Shown piece after piece: positions 32,296-44,572 of a stretch of DNA of 64,000 nt (positions are counted from its first letter, which is position 1; each line of letters starts with the position of its first letter). The position numbers and the translations under genes were made by a program. The DNA is from Solen grandis. Its lineage: Eukaryota; Mollusca; Bivalvia; Adapedonta; Solenidae. The stretch is from positions 37,073,398-37,137,397 of the forward strand of contig CM037792.1 of NCBI GenBank assembly GCA_021229015.1, read 5' to 3'. The notes under the pieces are model-generated. The model did not search any database and had not been told where the DNA came from. It saw nothing but the letters and a program-made list of their open reading frames with translations.

Positions 32296-34946
32296 CTAGA
32301 TTTCATTCGTTGATACGAATGATAGGACTTTCTGCTACATTTGTCAAATACTTAAAAGCAAAAACAGTAAGAGGATATGAAATTGCATCCTTTAACTTGC
32401 TTTTGTATGGCCATAACTTAAATGAACTTTGAAAAATAAACCGTTTAACTTGGAGGAAATTGCAAAAGTAACTGAAAATCATTTTTTTATATCGATTTAT
32501 TTAACTTGGACTATTTTTATAATCTATGTTACAAATCAAATTTATTTAAAACGCTTACAATTCGAATTCCATCCTGTAATGATGGCTGTAGACCGCGTAC
32601 AAGAGTGTGTAGATAACGTCAAGTTTGATGTCACATGACATCATAGGCATAAGAAAATCAATGAAATGAAATATTAAGTATCTTAAATATAAGTAATTTT
32701 TTCATGCTCCTTGCAACTTTGCAACATATAGAAATTAACGCGTAGATATATTAACATTCTTTTTGACATTATGACGTCAAATAACGTTAATCTTCACAGA
32801 ATATAAATAAGTCTTAAAGACTAATATTCAGTCCAAATATCAACTTTCTAAATCATCTCGAAGCGATTTTATATGTTTTTGAAATTTGACGTCAATGTTT
32901 CGAAACTTGGATTCGCCATACAACCATTGCCTTTTCGTCTTTTCGAATTTGTAAAACAGGACCCGGGATACACAACTAGAGCGTTACATATACATTCTTT
33001 GAAATTTGCTGAAAATCGGTCCAAAAATAATGGCTGTACACCGCGTAAAACCTTTTTGTCCTGACGTCAAATCTGATGTGATATAACGTCAAATTAATAT
33101 GAATTACATTGCATTTTAAAGCATTTCTAAAGTATATACCATAAGATTCATGGTCCTGGGAAGTTAACAACATATTAAATTTACGCGTATATATCAGAAA
33201 TAATTTTTGACCTTATGAAATGACGTTCATCTTCAGAGAATGTAAAGCACTCTTGGAGACTTATTTACTTTCCAAATATTAGATTTCTAACTCATCTGGA
33301 AACGATTTTATACGTATTTAAAATTTGACGCCAATGGTTCGAATATTGGATCCGCCATAAAACCTTTGCATTTTTGAATTTGGAAGAACGGACACCGGGA
33401 TGCTCAACTATAACCTAATATACACTTTCTGTGAAATTTTTATGAAAATCGGTTCATACACAATGGCTGTAGACCGCGTACAAACTTTTGTAGCATCTGG
33501 CAAGTGTAACGTCATATGACGTCATAGGCATATGAAAACTGTAGAATTAAAAATATCAACATTTGAAGCAAAATGTCATATAATTTCCATTCCCATGGAC
33601 CATTTTAACATATAGAAATTTTCTTGTAAATATTAGAAATAGATTTTCATATATTGACGTCATCTGACGTCACATGACGTTCATTTTCACAAAATCGTTC
33701 AGTCATCCATAATCCTACACAATGTTCAAATATCAATATTCTATCTCATATGGGACCGATTTTATAAGCATTTGAAAATTAACGACCTCGGTTCGAATCT
33801 TGGATTCTCCATAGAACCATGGTCTTTTAGAATTTTGAAAAACGGAAAGCGGGATGCACAACTAGATCTTAATATACACATTCTGTGAAAATTTGATGAA
33901 CATCGGTTTATATGTAATGGCTGTAGACCGCGTACAAACTTTTGTAGAATATGTAAAGTGTGACGTCATATGACGTCATATGCTTATAAAAAATATTGAA
34001 ATAGAAATTATATCGTGTGAAACATATGTCATTAAATTTTTATTGCTCTTCGACTATTTCAACATATAGAAATAATCTTGTTAATGTTAGTAATATATTT
34101 TCATATAATGACGTCACGTGACGTCATATGATGCAAATTTTCAAAATATTTTTCAGACTCCGAGAGACCTACATACTGACCAAATATCAACTTTCTATCT
34201 CAAAAAGGACTGATTTTATAAGCATTTGAAAATTTACGACCTTGGTTCGAATCTTGGTTTCGCTATAGAACCTTGGCGATTTCGAATTTTGAGAAACGGA
34301 CACCGGGATGCACAACTAGAACTTAATATACACATTCTGTGAAAATTTGATGAAAATCGGTTCATAAATAATGGCTCTGGACCGCGTACAAACTTTTGTA
34401 GCTTATTTCACGTGTGACGTCATATGACGTCATAGAGATATGAAAATCATAGAAATCAAAATTACAGCGTTTGAAGCATGTGTCATTAAATTTTCATTGC
34501 CCTTCGACAATTTCAACATATAGAAATATTCTTGTTAATATTAGAAATACATTATCATATAATGACGTCACGTGACGTCATATGACATTTATTTTCACAA
34601 AATGTTTAAAACTTCTAGAGACCTATTACTATAAAATATCAACTTTCTATCTTAAATAGGACAGAATTTAAAGCATTTAAAAATTTACGACCTTGGTTCG
34701 AATCTTGGATTCAAAATATAAAATTCTATAACATTTAATGAAAGTCAAAACAATGGCTGTAGACTGCGTACAAGCTTTTGTAGCATATTTCAAATGTGAC
34801 GTCATATGACGTCATAGGCATATGAAAATCATAGAAATCAAAATTTCCTCACGTGACTAATAAGTCATAAAAATTTCATCGTCCTAGGAGTATTGCAACA
34901 TAGAAAAATAAGCGTTTAGTTAGGAAGAAAAAAAGAATAATAATAA
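32296..34946 (+). mobile_element. Helitron-like element with B-type core
   Basis: Head as above but followed by TACATTTGTC. The core has about five B-type monomers (CRE pairs near 32625, 33063, 33510, 33654, 33962, 34109, 34415, 34563 and 34798). Monomers become more alike towards the right. The tail is AGGAAGAAAAAAAGAATAAT without its own 3' hairpin; the next head follows directly. Confidence 0.8.
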
Positions 34947-36481
34947 CTAGATGTCATTCGTGAAAACGAATGATAGGACTTTCTGCAAGCTGTGTTAATG
35001 CAAAAAGCAGGAGATAGAAGTTTCATGTAATGACTCACCTCTGGTAGTATTTCATGTTCATGCTGAACAATTGAAATTATATTCCGAAATTAGTGCAAAT
35101 GAGAAGAACTAAGTATTAGTCTGTGACGTCACATGACGTCATATGACGTCATAACTCTAAACATATGTAGAAATTCTGCAGAACTGCAAACTGTTTAAGT
35201 TTCAACCTTCTATCTCATCCTGAAGCTCTCTAATCCTAAAATGAAATTTTCGGTCCAATGTTCGAATCTTATTTCAGCCACACAACTTCGGTCTTTCGGA
35301 ATTTCGGTTAGCTGACAGGATATGCACACTTAACTTTCAAGATGTACCATCTGTGAAAATTTGAAGAAAATCCGACCATAAATGGCGGCTGTAGAGCGTG
35401 AACACCATTTTTCACTATTTTTAGCTCTGACGTCACATGACGTCATAGTGTGCTAAAGATGCTTTTGTTCAAAAGGGCATACTTTACTGTCATAACTCTG
35501 AAATTTTCGTTATTCTGAACAACTGGCATCATGTCAAAATCATTGCCCTAAAATGAAAATTAAGAAGTATGCTTATGACGTCACAAGACGTCATATGACG
35601 TCAAAACTCAAGATATATGTAGAAATTCTGCAGAACTGCAAACTGTGTAAGTTTCAACCTTCTATCTCATCCTGAAGCTCTTTAATCCTAAAATGAAATT
35701 TTTGGTCCTATGTTCGAATCTTTTTTCAGCCACAGAACTTCAGTCTTTTGGAAGTTTGGTTAGCTGACAGGATATGCACATCTGAGTTTCAAGATGTACC
35801 ATCTGTGAAAATTTGAAGAAAATCTGACAATAAATGACGGCTGTAGAGTGCGAACACCATTTTTCATTATTTTTTGCTGTGACGTCATGTGACGTCATAG
35901 GGTGCTGAAGATGCTTTTGTTCAAAAGCACATACCTTGCTTTCATAACTCTGAAATTTTCATTATTCTGAACAACTGGCATCATGTCGAAATCATTGCCC
36001 TAAAATGAATATTAAGAAGTATGCTTATGACGTCACATGACGTCATATGACGTCACGACTCAAAATATTTGTAGAAATTCTGCAGAACTGCAAACTGTGT
36101 AAGTTTCAACTTTCTATCTCATCCTGCAGCTCTTTAATTCTAAAATGAAATTTTCGGTCCTATGTTCGAATCTTATTTCAGCCACAGAACTTCGGTCTTT
36201 CGGAATTTCGGTTAGCTGACAAGATATGCACACCTTTGATTCAAGATGTACCATCTGTGAAAATTTGAAGAAAATCCGACCATAAATGACGGCTGTAGAG
36301 CGCGAACACCATTTTTCACTATTTTTAGCTGTGACGTCATGTGACGTCATAGGGTGCTGAAATCATTGAAATCAAAATTTCCTCACGTGACTAATAAGCC
36401 ATAAAAATTTCATCGTCCTAGGACTATTGCAACATATAAAAATAAGCGTTTATTAGGAAGAAGAAAAAATAATAATAATAA
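34947..36481 (+). mobile_element. Helitron-like element with A-type core (head type AAGCTGTG)
   Basis: Head CTAG, ATTCGTGAAAACGAAT, AGGACTTTCTGC, then AAGCTGTGTTAATGC shared with the heads at 47652 and 50082. About three A-type monomers follow, ending in the AGGAAGAAG tail with no hairpin. Confidence 0.8.
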
Positions 36482-38564
36482 CTAGATTTCATTCGTTGAT
36501 ACGAATGATAGGACTTTCTGCTAAAATTGAAAAATATTAAGATTAATTCCGTGGAAAGAATATATATTAAATTCTCTAACTTTACTCTTTTTTTTTCGTA
36601 TGGACTTCTTTTAGCTTTGACGTCACATGACGTCATAGGGTGCTGAAAGTTCTTTTGTTCTGAAGCGCATACTCTACTGTCGTAACTCTGAAATTTTCAT
36701 TATTCTGAACAACTGGCATCATGTCAAAATCATTGCCTTAAAATGAAAATTAAGAAGTATGCTTATGACGTCATATGACGTCAAGACTCAAAATATATGT
36801 AGAAATTCTGCAGAACTGCAAACTGTGTAAGTTTCAACTTTCTATCTCATCCTGAAGCTCTTTAATCCTAAAATGAAATTTTCGGTCCTATGTTCGAATC
36901 TTATTTCAGCCACAGAACTTCGGTCTTTCGAAATTTCTGTTAACTGACAGGGTATGCACACCTTAGTTTCAAGATATACCATCTGTGAAAATTTGAAAAA
37001 ATCCGGCCATAAATGGCAGCTGTAGATCGTGAACACCATTTTTCACTATTTTAAACTGTGACGTCACATAACGTCATAGGGTGCTGTAGATGCTTTGATT
37101 CAAATGCGCATACTTAACTGTCATAACTCTGAAATTTTCATTATTCTGAACAACAGGCATCATGTCGAAATCATTACCCTAAAATGAAAATTAAGAAGTA
37201 TGCCTATGACGTCACATGACGTCATTTGACGTCACGATTCAAAATATTTGTAGAAATTCTGCAGAACTGCAAACTGTGTAAGTTTCAACTTTCTATCTCA
37301 TCCTGAAGCTCTTTAATCCTAAAATGAAATTTTCGGTCCTATGTTCGAATCTTATTTCAGCCACAGAACTTCGGTCTCTCGGAATTTCGGTAAGCTGACA
37401 GGATATGCACACCTTTGATTCAAGATGTACCATCTGTGAAAATTTGATGAAAATCCAACTATAAATGACGGCTGTAGAGCGCGAACACCATTTTCCACTA
37501 TTTTTAGCTGTGACGTCATGTGACGTCATAGGGTGCTGAAGATGCTTTTGTTCAAAAGCGCATACCTTACTGTCATAATTCTGAAATTTTCATTATTATG
37601 AACAACAGGCATCATGTCAAAATCATTACCCTAAAATGAAAATTACGAAGTATGCCTATGACGTCACATGACGTCATATGACGTCACGACTCAAAATATT
37701 TGTAGAAATTCTGCAGAACTGCAAACTGTGCAACTTTCAACTTTCTATCTCATCCTGAAGCTCTTTAATTCTAAAATGAAATTTTCGGTCCTATGTTCGA
37801 ATCTTATTTCAGCCACAGAACTTCGGTCTTTCGGAATTTCGGTTAGCTGACAGGATATGCACACGTTAGTTTCAAGATGTACCATCTGTGAAAATTTGAT
37901 GAAAATCCGACTATAAATGACGGCTGTAGAGCGCGAACACCATTTTTCACTATTTTTAGCTGTGACGTTATGTGACGTCATAGGGTGCTGAAGATGCTTT
38001 TGTTCAAAAGCGCATACCTTACTGTCATAATTCTGAAATTTTCATTATTCTGAACAACTGGCATCATGTCGAAATCATTGCCCTAAAATGAAAATTAAGA
38101 AGTATGCCTATGACGTCAAATGACGTCATATGACGTCACCACTCAAATTATATGTAGAAATTCTGCAGAACTGCAAACTGTGCAACTTTCAACTTTCTAT
38201 CTCATCCTGAAGCTCTTTAATCCTAAAATGAAATTTTCGGTCTTATGTTCGAATCTTATTTCAGCCACAGAACTTCGGTCTTTCGGAATTTCGGTTAGCT
38301 GACAGGATATGCACACCTTTGATTCAAGATGTACCATCTGTGAAAATTTGAAGAAAATCCGACCGTAAATGACGGCTGTAGAGCGCGAACACCATTTTTC
38401 ACTATATTTAGCTGTGACGTCATGTGACGTCATAGGGTGCTGAAAATCATTGAAATCAAAATTTCCTCACGTGACTAATATGCCATAAAAATATTATTGT
38501 CCTAGGACTATTGCAACATATAAAAATAAGCGTTTAGTTAGGAAGAAGAAAAGAATAATAATAA
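36482..38564 (+). mobile_element. Helitron-like element with four A-type monomers
   Basis: Head CTAG, ATTCGTTGATACGAAT, AGGACTTTCTGC. The A-type core is very regular: CRE triplets at 37207, 37659 and 38111 are exactly 452 bp apart. It ends in an AGGAAGAAG tail directly joined to the CTAG of a different-motif element. Confidence 0.82.
36600..38440. repeat. A-type satellite array, 452-bp period, phased CRE sites
   Basis: Four monomers. Each has a triplet of TGACGTCA at 10-bp steps (for example 37207, 37217, 37227) and, 305 bp later, a doublet also at 10 bp (37511, 37521). Conserved blocks between them include TTCTGCAGAACTGCAAACTG, GTTCGAATCTTATTTCAGCC and GACGGCTGTAGAGCGCGAAC. Confidence 0.92.
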
Positions 38565-40767
38565 CTAGAACCGCAAGCGGTATCTCGGTTTTCGCTTTTA
38601 ACCTAATCAACTTGAACACTTTATTTCAACTCAGCCACAATTTTCAATATGAAACAGAACGAAAAGGTTTTTGAAGACCTACTCTCATTTGCACAGTTTT
38701 TTTTTTGTTGCAATGTTAGAACATTCAAACTCTTCTAGCGCAAATATTTTCCCATACCCTATCATCACATCACATCACATTCTGTGGTGCTGTCAACAAG
38801 GAACAAAATGCTGAAAACCGCATTTCAATTAGACTTTAATATTTTGAGTTATAGGCAAAAGAGTGATTTCAAGCTAAGCGCCCCCTAGCGGCAAAATGAG
38901 AAAAAAAATGATAAAAAATTTACAATTAGGTACCTAGAAATGCAGCAAATAGTTCAAACAAGTATATAAGTCGCACTAATCGAACATTCTTTTTCTTATA
39001 TATCACAATTTTAAGCATAAAAACTGAAAAACAATTATTCCAAAAAAGGATCAAACTTTGGATTGCCGTAAAATGAAAAGATCATGTCCGATCTTCAAAA
39101 ACTAAACATTATACGAAAGAACTATTTAGAACTAAAACTTTTGTTCATATACTCTCAATGAAATATTTTTATATTTGGAGCACTTTGGGGCCGAATAAAA
39201 ACACAATTATCGTAATATGACCTTGACCTTTTCAATGTTTTTTAACTTTTTAATTGTGAGGCCCTTTCAAACATAACCATACATAACTTGTGAAAATTTC
39301 ATGAAGAATGAACAGAAAATAAAGACAGGAGCGACAAAAAAACATGTTTTTGAAATTTTAATTTTTCCTAAAATTTAGTGAAGTTTGACCTTTTCTAGAG
39401 GACAAACCATGCATTTCTTAAATTCGCCACCCCAAATATTTTGTGCGTATATGTCTTGCAAATCATTTGCAGCAAACAGAATTCTTCTATCTGATTTCTA
39501 ACAAAAATGGATAGGTTTTTCGTAGACCTACCCTCATTTGCAGTTTTTTTTACGAGATTCGAACTTTCAACCTTCCGTTACTAGCTCAAAAAGTTTCAGC
39601 CACTCATACCTAGAAACTATCATATTTTATAAGGCTATCAACAAGGAACATAATTCAATTAACCGCAGTTGGTTCAGGCTTCAACTTTTTGAGTTATAAG
39701 CAAAAGAATGATTTCAAGAAAAGCGCCCCCAGCGGCAAAATGAGATTGGTACCTAGCAAAGCAGCAAATAGTTCAATCAAGTATACTAGTCGCACAAGTC
39801 AAACTTTTTATTCTTGTGTATCAGAATTTGAAGCATAAAACCTGATTTACAATTATTCCAAAAAAGGATCAAACTTTGGACTGCCGTATAATGACCAAAT
39901 CAAGTCCGATCTTCCAAAACTAAACATCACTGGAAAGAGCTCTTTAAGAACTAAAACTTTTGTTCATATACTCTCAATGAAATATTTTTAGTTTTGGAGC
40001 TATTTGTGGCCGAATAAAAAGACAATAATCGTAATATGACCTTGACCTTTTCAATGTTTTTTTAATTTTTTTATTGTGAGGCCCTTTCAAACATGAAAAT
40101 ACATATTGTGTGAAAATTTCATGAAGAATGAACAGAAAATAAAGTCAGGAGCGACAAAAACATGTTTTTTAAATTTTAATTTTTCCTAAAATTTAGTGAA
40201 GTTTGACCTTTTCTAGAGGACAAACCACGCATTTCCTAAATTCGCCACCCCATATATTTTGTGCGTATATGTCTTGCAAATCGTATGCAGCAAACAGAAT
40301 TCTTCTATCTGATCTCTAACAAAAGTGGGAAGGTTTTTCGTAGACCTACCCTCATTATTTCACTTTTTTCTAAGGTTCGAACATTCAACCTCTCCTAGAA
40401 CAATTTTTTTCCCGTACTCGATGATGAGATTTCCATCATATTTGTTTGGGCTGTAAACAAGGAACATTATGTAAAAAACCGCATCTAAATCAGGTTTCAA
40501 ATTTTTGAGTTATTAGCAAAACAGTGATTACATGCATTGCGCCCCCTGGTGGCTAAATCAGAAACAAAAGTGAAAAGTTTGACCAATTAGGCACATGTTC
40601 AGATAAAGATGACTCCATGCCCAAAATTTCATAGCTGTAGCTTTTTTCATCTGGCCGCTAGGCTGGACACAAAAATGGGTGGAATTGGAAAAATAATAAA
40701 AATAAAAAAAAAAACAAATCAACAGAAGAAGAACAATAGGTTTTCGCCCTGCAGAGGCGAAAACCTA
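38565..40767 (+). mobile_element. Nested Helitron-like element of a different motif family
   Basis: The head is CTAG, the palindrome ACCGCAAGCGGT and GGTTTTCGC. Two tandem units of about 818 bp follow (GTTTGACCTTTTCTAGAGG at 39383 and 40201). The 3' hairpin AGGTTTTCGCC / GGCGAAAACCT is at 40738-40765. The motif differs from the surrounding family but the architecture is the same, and it is inserted just before the outer element's own 3' hairpins. Confidence 0.78.
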
Positions 40768-40921
40768 ATAAACATAACAAACCCAATAGGATTTTCTGCT
40801 TTAGGCAGAAAGTCCTAATAAACATAACAAACCCAATAGGACTTTCTGCTTTAGGCAGAAAGTCCTAATAAACATAACAAACCCAATAGGACTTTCTGCT
40901 TTAGGCAGAAAGTCCTAATAA
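40768..40921 (+). repeat. Three 3'-end hairpins in tandem, 50-bp period
   Basis: Hairpins of the AGGACTTTCTGC type lie at 40788-40816, 40838-40866 and 40888-40916, separated by AATAAACATAACAAACCCAAT. Only the element's 3' end is multiplied, not the body. The first carries one substitution (AGGATTTTCTGC). Confidence 0.9.
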
Positions 40922-43900
40922 CTAGATGTCATTCGTCTAAACGAATGATAGGACTTTCTGCAACCTGTGTTAATGCAAAAGCGGGAGATAGAAGTTTCAT
41001 GTAATGACTCACCTCTGGTAGTATTTCATGTTCATGCTGAACAACTGACATTGTATTCCGCGAAAAATAAGCGTTTAGTTACGAAGAAAAAAAAATTAGC
41101 AGTAGTAGTAGTATGCTTATGACGTCATATGACGTCACGACTCAAAATATACGTAGAAATTATGCAGAACCGCAAACTGTGTAAGTTTCAACTTTCTATC
41201 TCATCCCGAAGTTCTTTAACCCTAAAATGAAATTTTTGGTCCTATGTTCGAATCTTATTTCAGCCACAATACTTCGGTTTTTCGGAATTAAGGTTAGCTG
41301 ACAAAATATTCACACCTTAGTTTCAAGATGTACCATCTGTAAACATTTGAAGAAAATCTGATCATAAATGGCGGCTGTAGAGCGCGAAAACCATTTTTCA
41401 CTATTTTTAGCATTGACGTCACGTGACGTCATAGGGTGCTGAAAATGCTGTTGCTCAAAAGCGCATACGTTACTGCAATAACTCTGAAATTTTCATTATT
41501 CTGAACAACTGGCATCATGACGAAATTATTGCCCCAAATTAAAAATAAGTGGTATGCTTATGACGTCCTCTGACGTCACGATTCAAAATATTTGTAGAAA
41601 TGCTGCAGAACTGCAAACTGTGTAAGTTTCAACTTTCTATCTCATCCTGAAGCTCTTCAATCCTAAAATGAAATTTTTGGTCCTATGTTCGAATATTACT
41701 TCAGCCACAGAACTTCGGTTTTTCGGAATTTCTGTTAGCTGGCAGGATATGTACACCTTAGTTTCAAGGTGTACCATCTGTGAAAATTAGAAGAAAATCC
41801 GACCATAAATGGCCGCTGTAGAGCGCGAACACCATTTTTCAATATTTTTAGCTCTGACGTCACATGACGTCATAGGGTGCTGAAGATGCTTTTGTTCAAA
41901 AGCGCATACTTTACTGTCATAACTCTAAAATTTTCATTATTCTGAACAACTGGCATCATGTCGAAATCATTGCCCTAAAATGAAAATTAAGAAGTATGCT
42001 TATGACGTCACATGACGACATTTGACGTCACGACTCCAAATATATGTAGAAATTCTGCAGAACTGCAAACTGTGAAAGATTCAACTTTCTATCTCATCCT
42101 GAAGCTCTGTAATGCTAAAATGAAATTTTCGGTCCTATGTTCGAATCTTATTTCAGCCACAGAACTTCGGTCTTTCGGAAATTCGGTTAGCTGACAGGAT
42201 ATGCACACCTTAGTTTCAAGATGTACAATCTGTGAAAATTTGAAGAAAATCCGACCATAAATGGCGGCTGTAGAGCGTGAACACCATTTTTCACTATTTT
42301 TAGCTCTGTCGTCATTTGACGACATAGGGTGCTGAAGATGCTTTTGTTCAAAAGTGCATACTTTACTGTCATAACTCTGAAATTTTCATTATTCTGAACA
42401 ACTGGCATCATGTCGAAATCATTGCTCTAAAATAAAAATTAAGAAGTATGCTTATGACGTCACATGACGTCAGGAATCAAAATATATGTAGAAATTCTGC
42501 AGAACTGCAAACTGTGTAAGTTTCAACTTTCTATCTCATCCTGAAGCTCTGTAATGCTAAAATGAAATTTTCGGTCCTATGTTCGAATCTTATTTCAGCC
42601 ACAGAACCTCGGTCTTTCGGAAATTCGGTTAGCTGACAGGATATGCACAGCTTAGTTTCAAGATGTACCATCTGTGAAAATTTGAAGAAAATCCGACTAT
42701 AAATGGCGACTGTAGAGCGCAAACACCATTTTTCACTATTTTTAGCTGTGACGTCATGTGACGTCATAGGCTGCTGACAATCATTGAAATCAATATTTCC
42801 TCACGTGACTAATAACCCATAAACATTTCATCGTCCTAGGACTATTGCAACATATTAAAATAAGCGTTTAGTTAGGAAGAAGAAAAGAATAATAATAATA
42901 AAAAAATGACGTCACGTGACGTCATATGACGTTTATTTTCACATAATTGTTAGACACCCAGAGACCTACTAACTGACAAAATTTCAACTTTCTATCTCAA
43001 ATAGGACAGTTTTTATAAGCATTTAAAAATTGACGTCCTTGGTTCGAATCTTAGATCCGCCATAGATGCTTGGACTTTTCGAATTTTGAAAAACGGACAC
43101 CGGTATACACAATAAGAACGTAATATACACATTCTGTGAAAATTTAAAAAAAATCGGCCCATTAATAATGGCTCTGGACCGTGTACACACTTTCGTAGTC
43201 AATTTCAAATGTGACGTCATATGACATCATAGGCTTCTGAAAATCATTGAAATCGAAATTTCAGCGTCTGAATCATTTGTCATTAAATTTTCATTGCCCT
43301 TCGACAATTTCAACATATAGAAATAAATATTAGAAATACATTATCATATAATGACGTCAAGTGACGTCATTTGACGTTTATTTTCACAAAATGTTTAAGA
43401 CTCCCAGAGACCTATACACTGACTAAATATCAACTTTCTATCTTAAATAGGACCGATTTTATAAGCATTTAAAAATTTACGACCTTGGTTCGAATCTTGG
43501 ATTCGCTATAGAACCATGGACTTTTCGAATTTTGAAAAACGGACACCGAGATGCACAACTAGAACTTAATATATACATTCTGTGAAAATTAGATGAAAAT
43601 CGGTTCATAAACAATGGCTGTAGACCGCGTACAAACTTTTGTTGCATATTTCAAGTGTGACGTCATATGACGTCATAGGCATATGAAAATCATAGAAATC
43701 AAAATTTCAGCGTTTGAAGCATGTGTCATTAAATTTTCATTGCCCTTCGACAATTTCAACATATAGAAATATTCTTGTTAATATTAGAAATACATTATCA
43801 TATAATGACGTCACGTGACGTCATGTGACATTTATTTTCACAAAATGTTTAAAACTTCTAGAGACCTATATACTGACTAAATATCAATCTTCTATCTCAA

Positions 43901-44272
43901 ATAGGACTGATTTTATAAGCATTTAAAAATTTACGACCTTGGTTCGAATCTTGGATTCGCTATAGAACCATGGACTTTTCGAATTTTGAAAAACGAACAC
44001 AGGGATGCACAACTAGAGCCTAACATACACATTCTGTGAAATTTTGATGAAAATCGGTCCAGAAATAATGGCTGTAGACCGCGTACAAACTTTTTCACGT
44101 GACGTCAAATCTGACGTTATATGACGTCATATGAATATATAATTCATTGCATCCGAAAGCTCATGGTTTGAAATATATGCCATACAATTTTCATTGTTCT
44201 GAGTCAATGGCAACACCTCGAAATTAACACAAATATAAGAGGAAGAAAAAAGAATAAGAAGAAGAAGAATAA
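40922..44272 (+). mobile_element. Helitron-like element(s) with A-type then B-type core
   Basis: Head CTAG, ATTCGTCTAAACGAAT, AGGACTTTCTGC, AACCTGTGTTAATGC. About four A-type monomers (41110-42780), an AGGAAGAAG tail and an AATAATAATAAAAAA tract to 42904, then three B-type monomers (42905-44220) and a second tail. The mixed core suggests two elements fused with loss of a head at about 42905. Confidence 0.78.
42905..44220. repeat. B-type satellite array, about 454-bp period
   Basis: Monomers start with the 18-bp perfect palindrome TGACGTCACGTGACGTCA (an E-box CACGTG between two CREs) or a near match, at 42906, 43352 and 43806. Mid-unit there is TGACGTCATATGACGTCA. Blocks GGTTCGAATCTTGGATTCGC and ATGGCTGTAGACCGCGTAC correspond to blocks in the A-type unit, so the two types are related. 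Confidence 0.88.
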
Positions 44273-44451
44273 CTAGATTTCATTCGTTGATACGAATGAT
44301 AGGACTTTCTGCTAACATTGAAAAATATAAAGATTAATTCCGTTAGAAAGAATATATATTAAATTCCCTACCTTTTACTTTTTTTTTTTCGTATGGACTT
44401 CTCATGCATGAACTTTTTGAAATAAGCCATATTCCAAAAATAAACAAGTAA

Positions 44452-44572
44452 CAGGGATTTGAAGTTCAGTAGAATTTAGTATTCCGTATATATAAGAAAA
44501 AATATGTTTTGTATGTATGGAGTACTATTATTTTCAGAATTTTATTTTAAATTACTGAACTTCAAATCCCTG
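44452..44572. mobile_element. 121-bp MITE with perfect 20-bp inverted repeats
   Basis: CAGGGATTTGAAGTTCAGTA at the left is perfectly complementary to the last 20 bases. The CAGGG start resembles hAT termini, but I find no target duplication, and the flank to the right no longer matches the sister copies. Confidence 0.75.
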
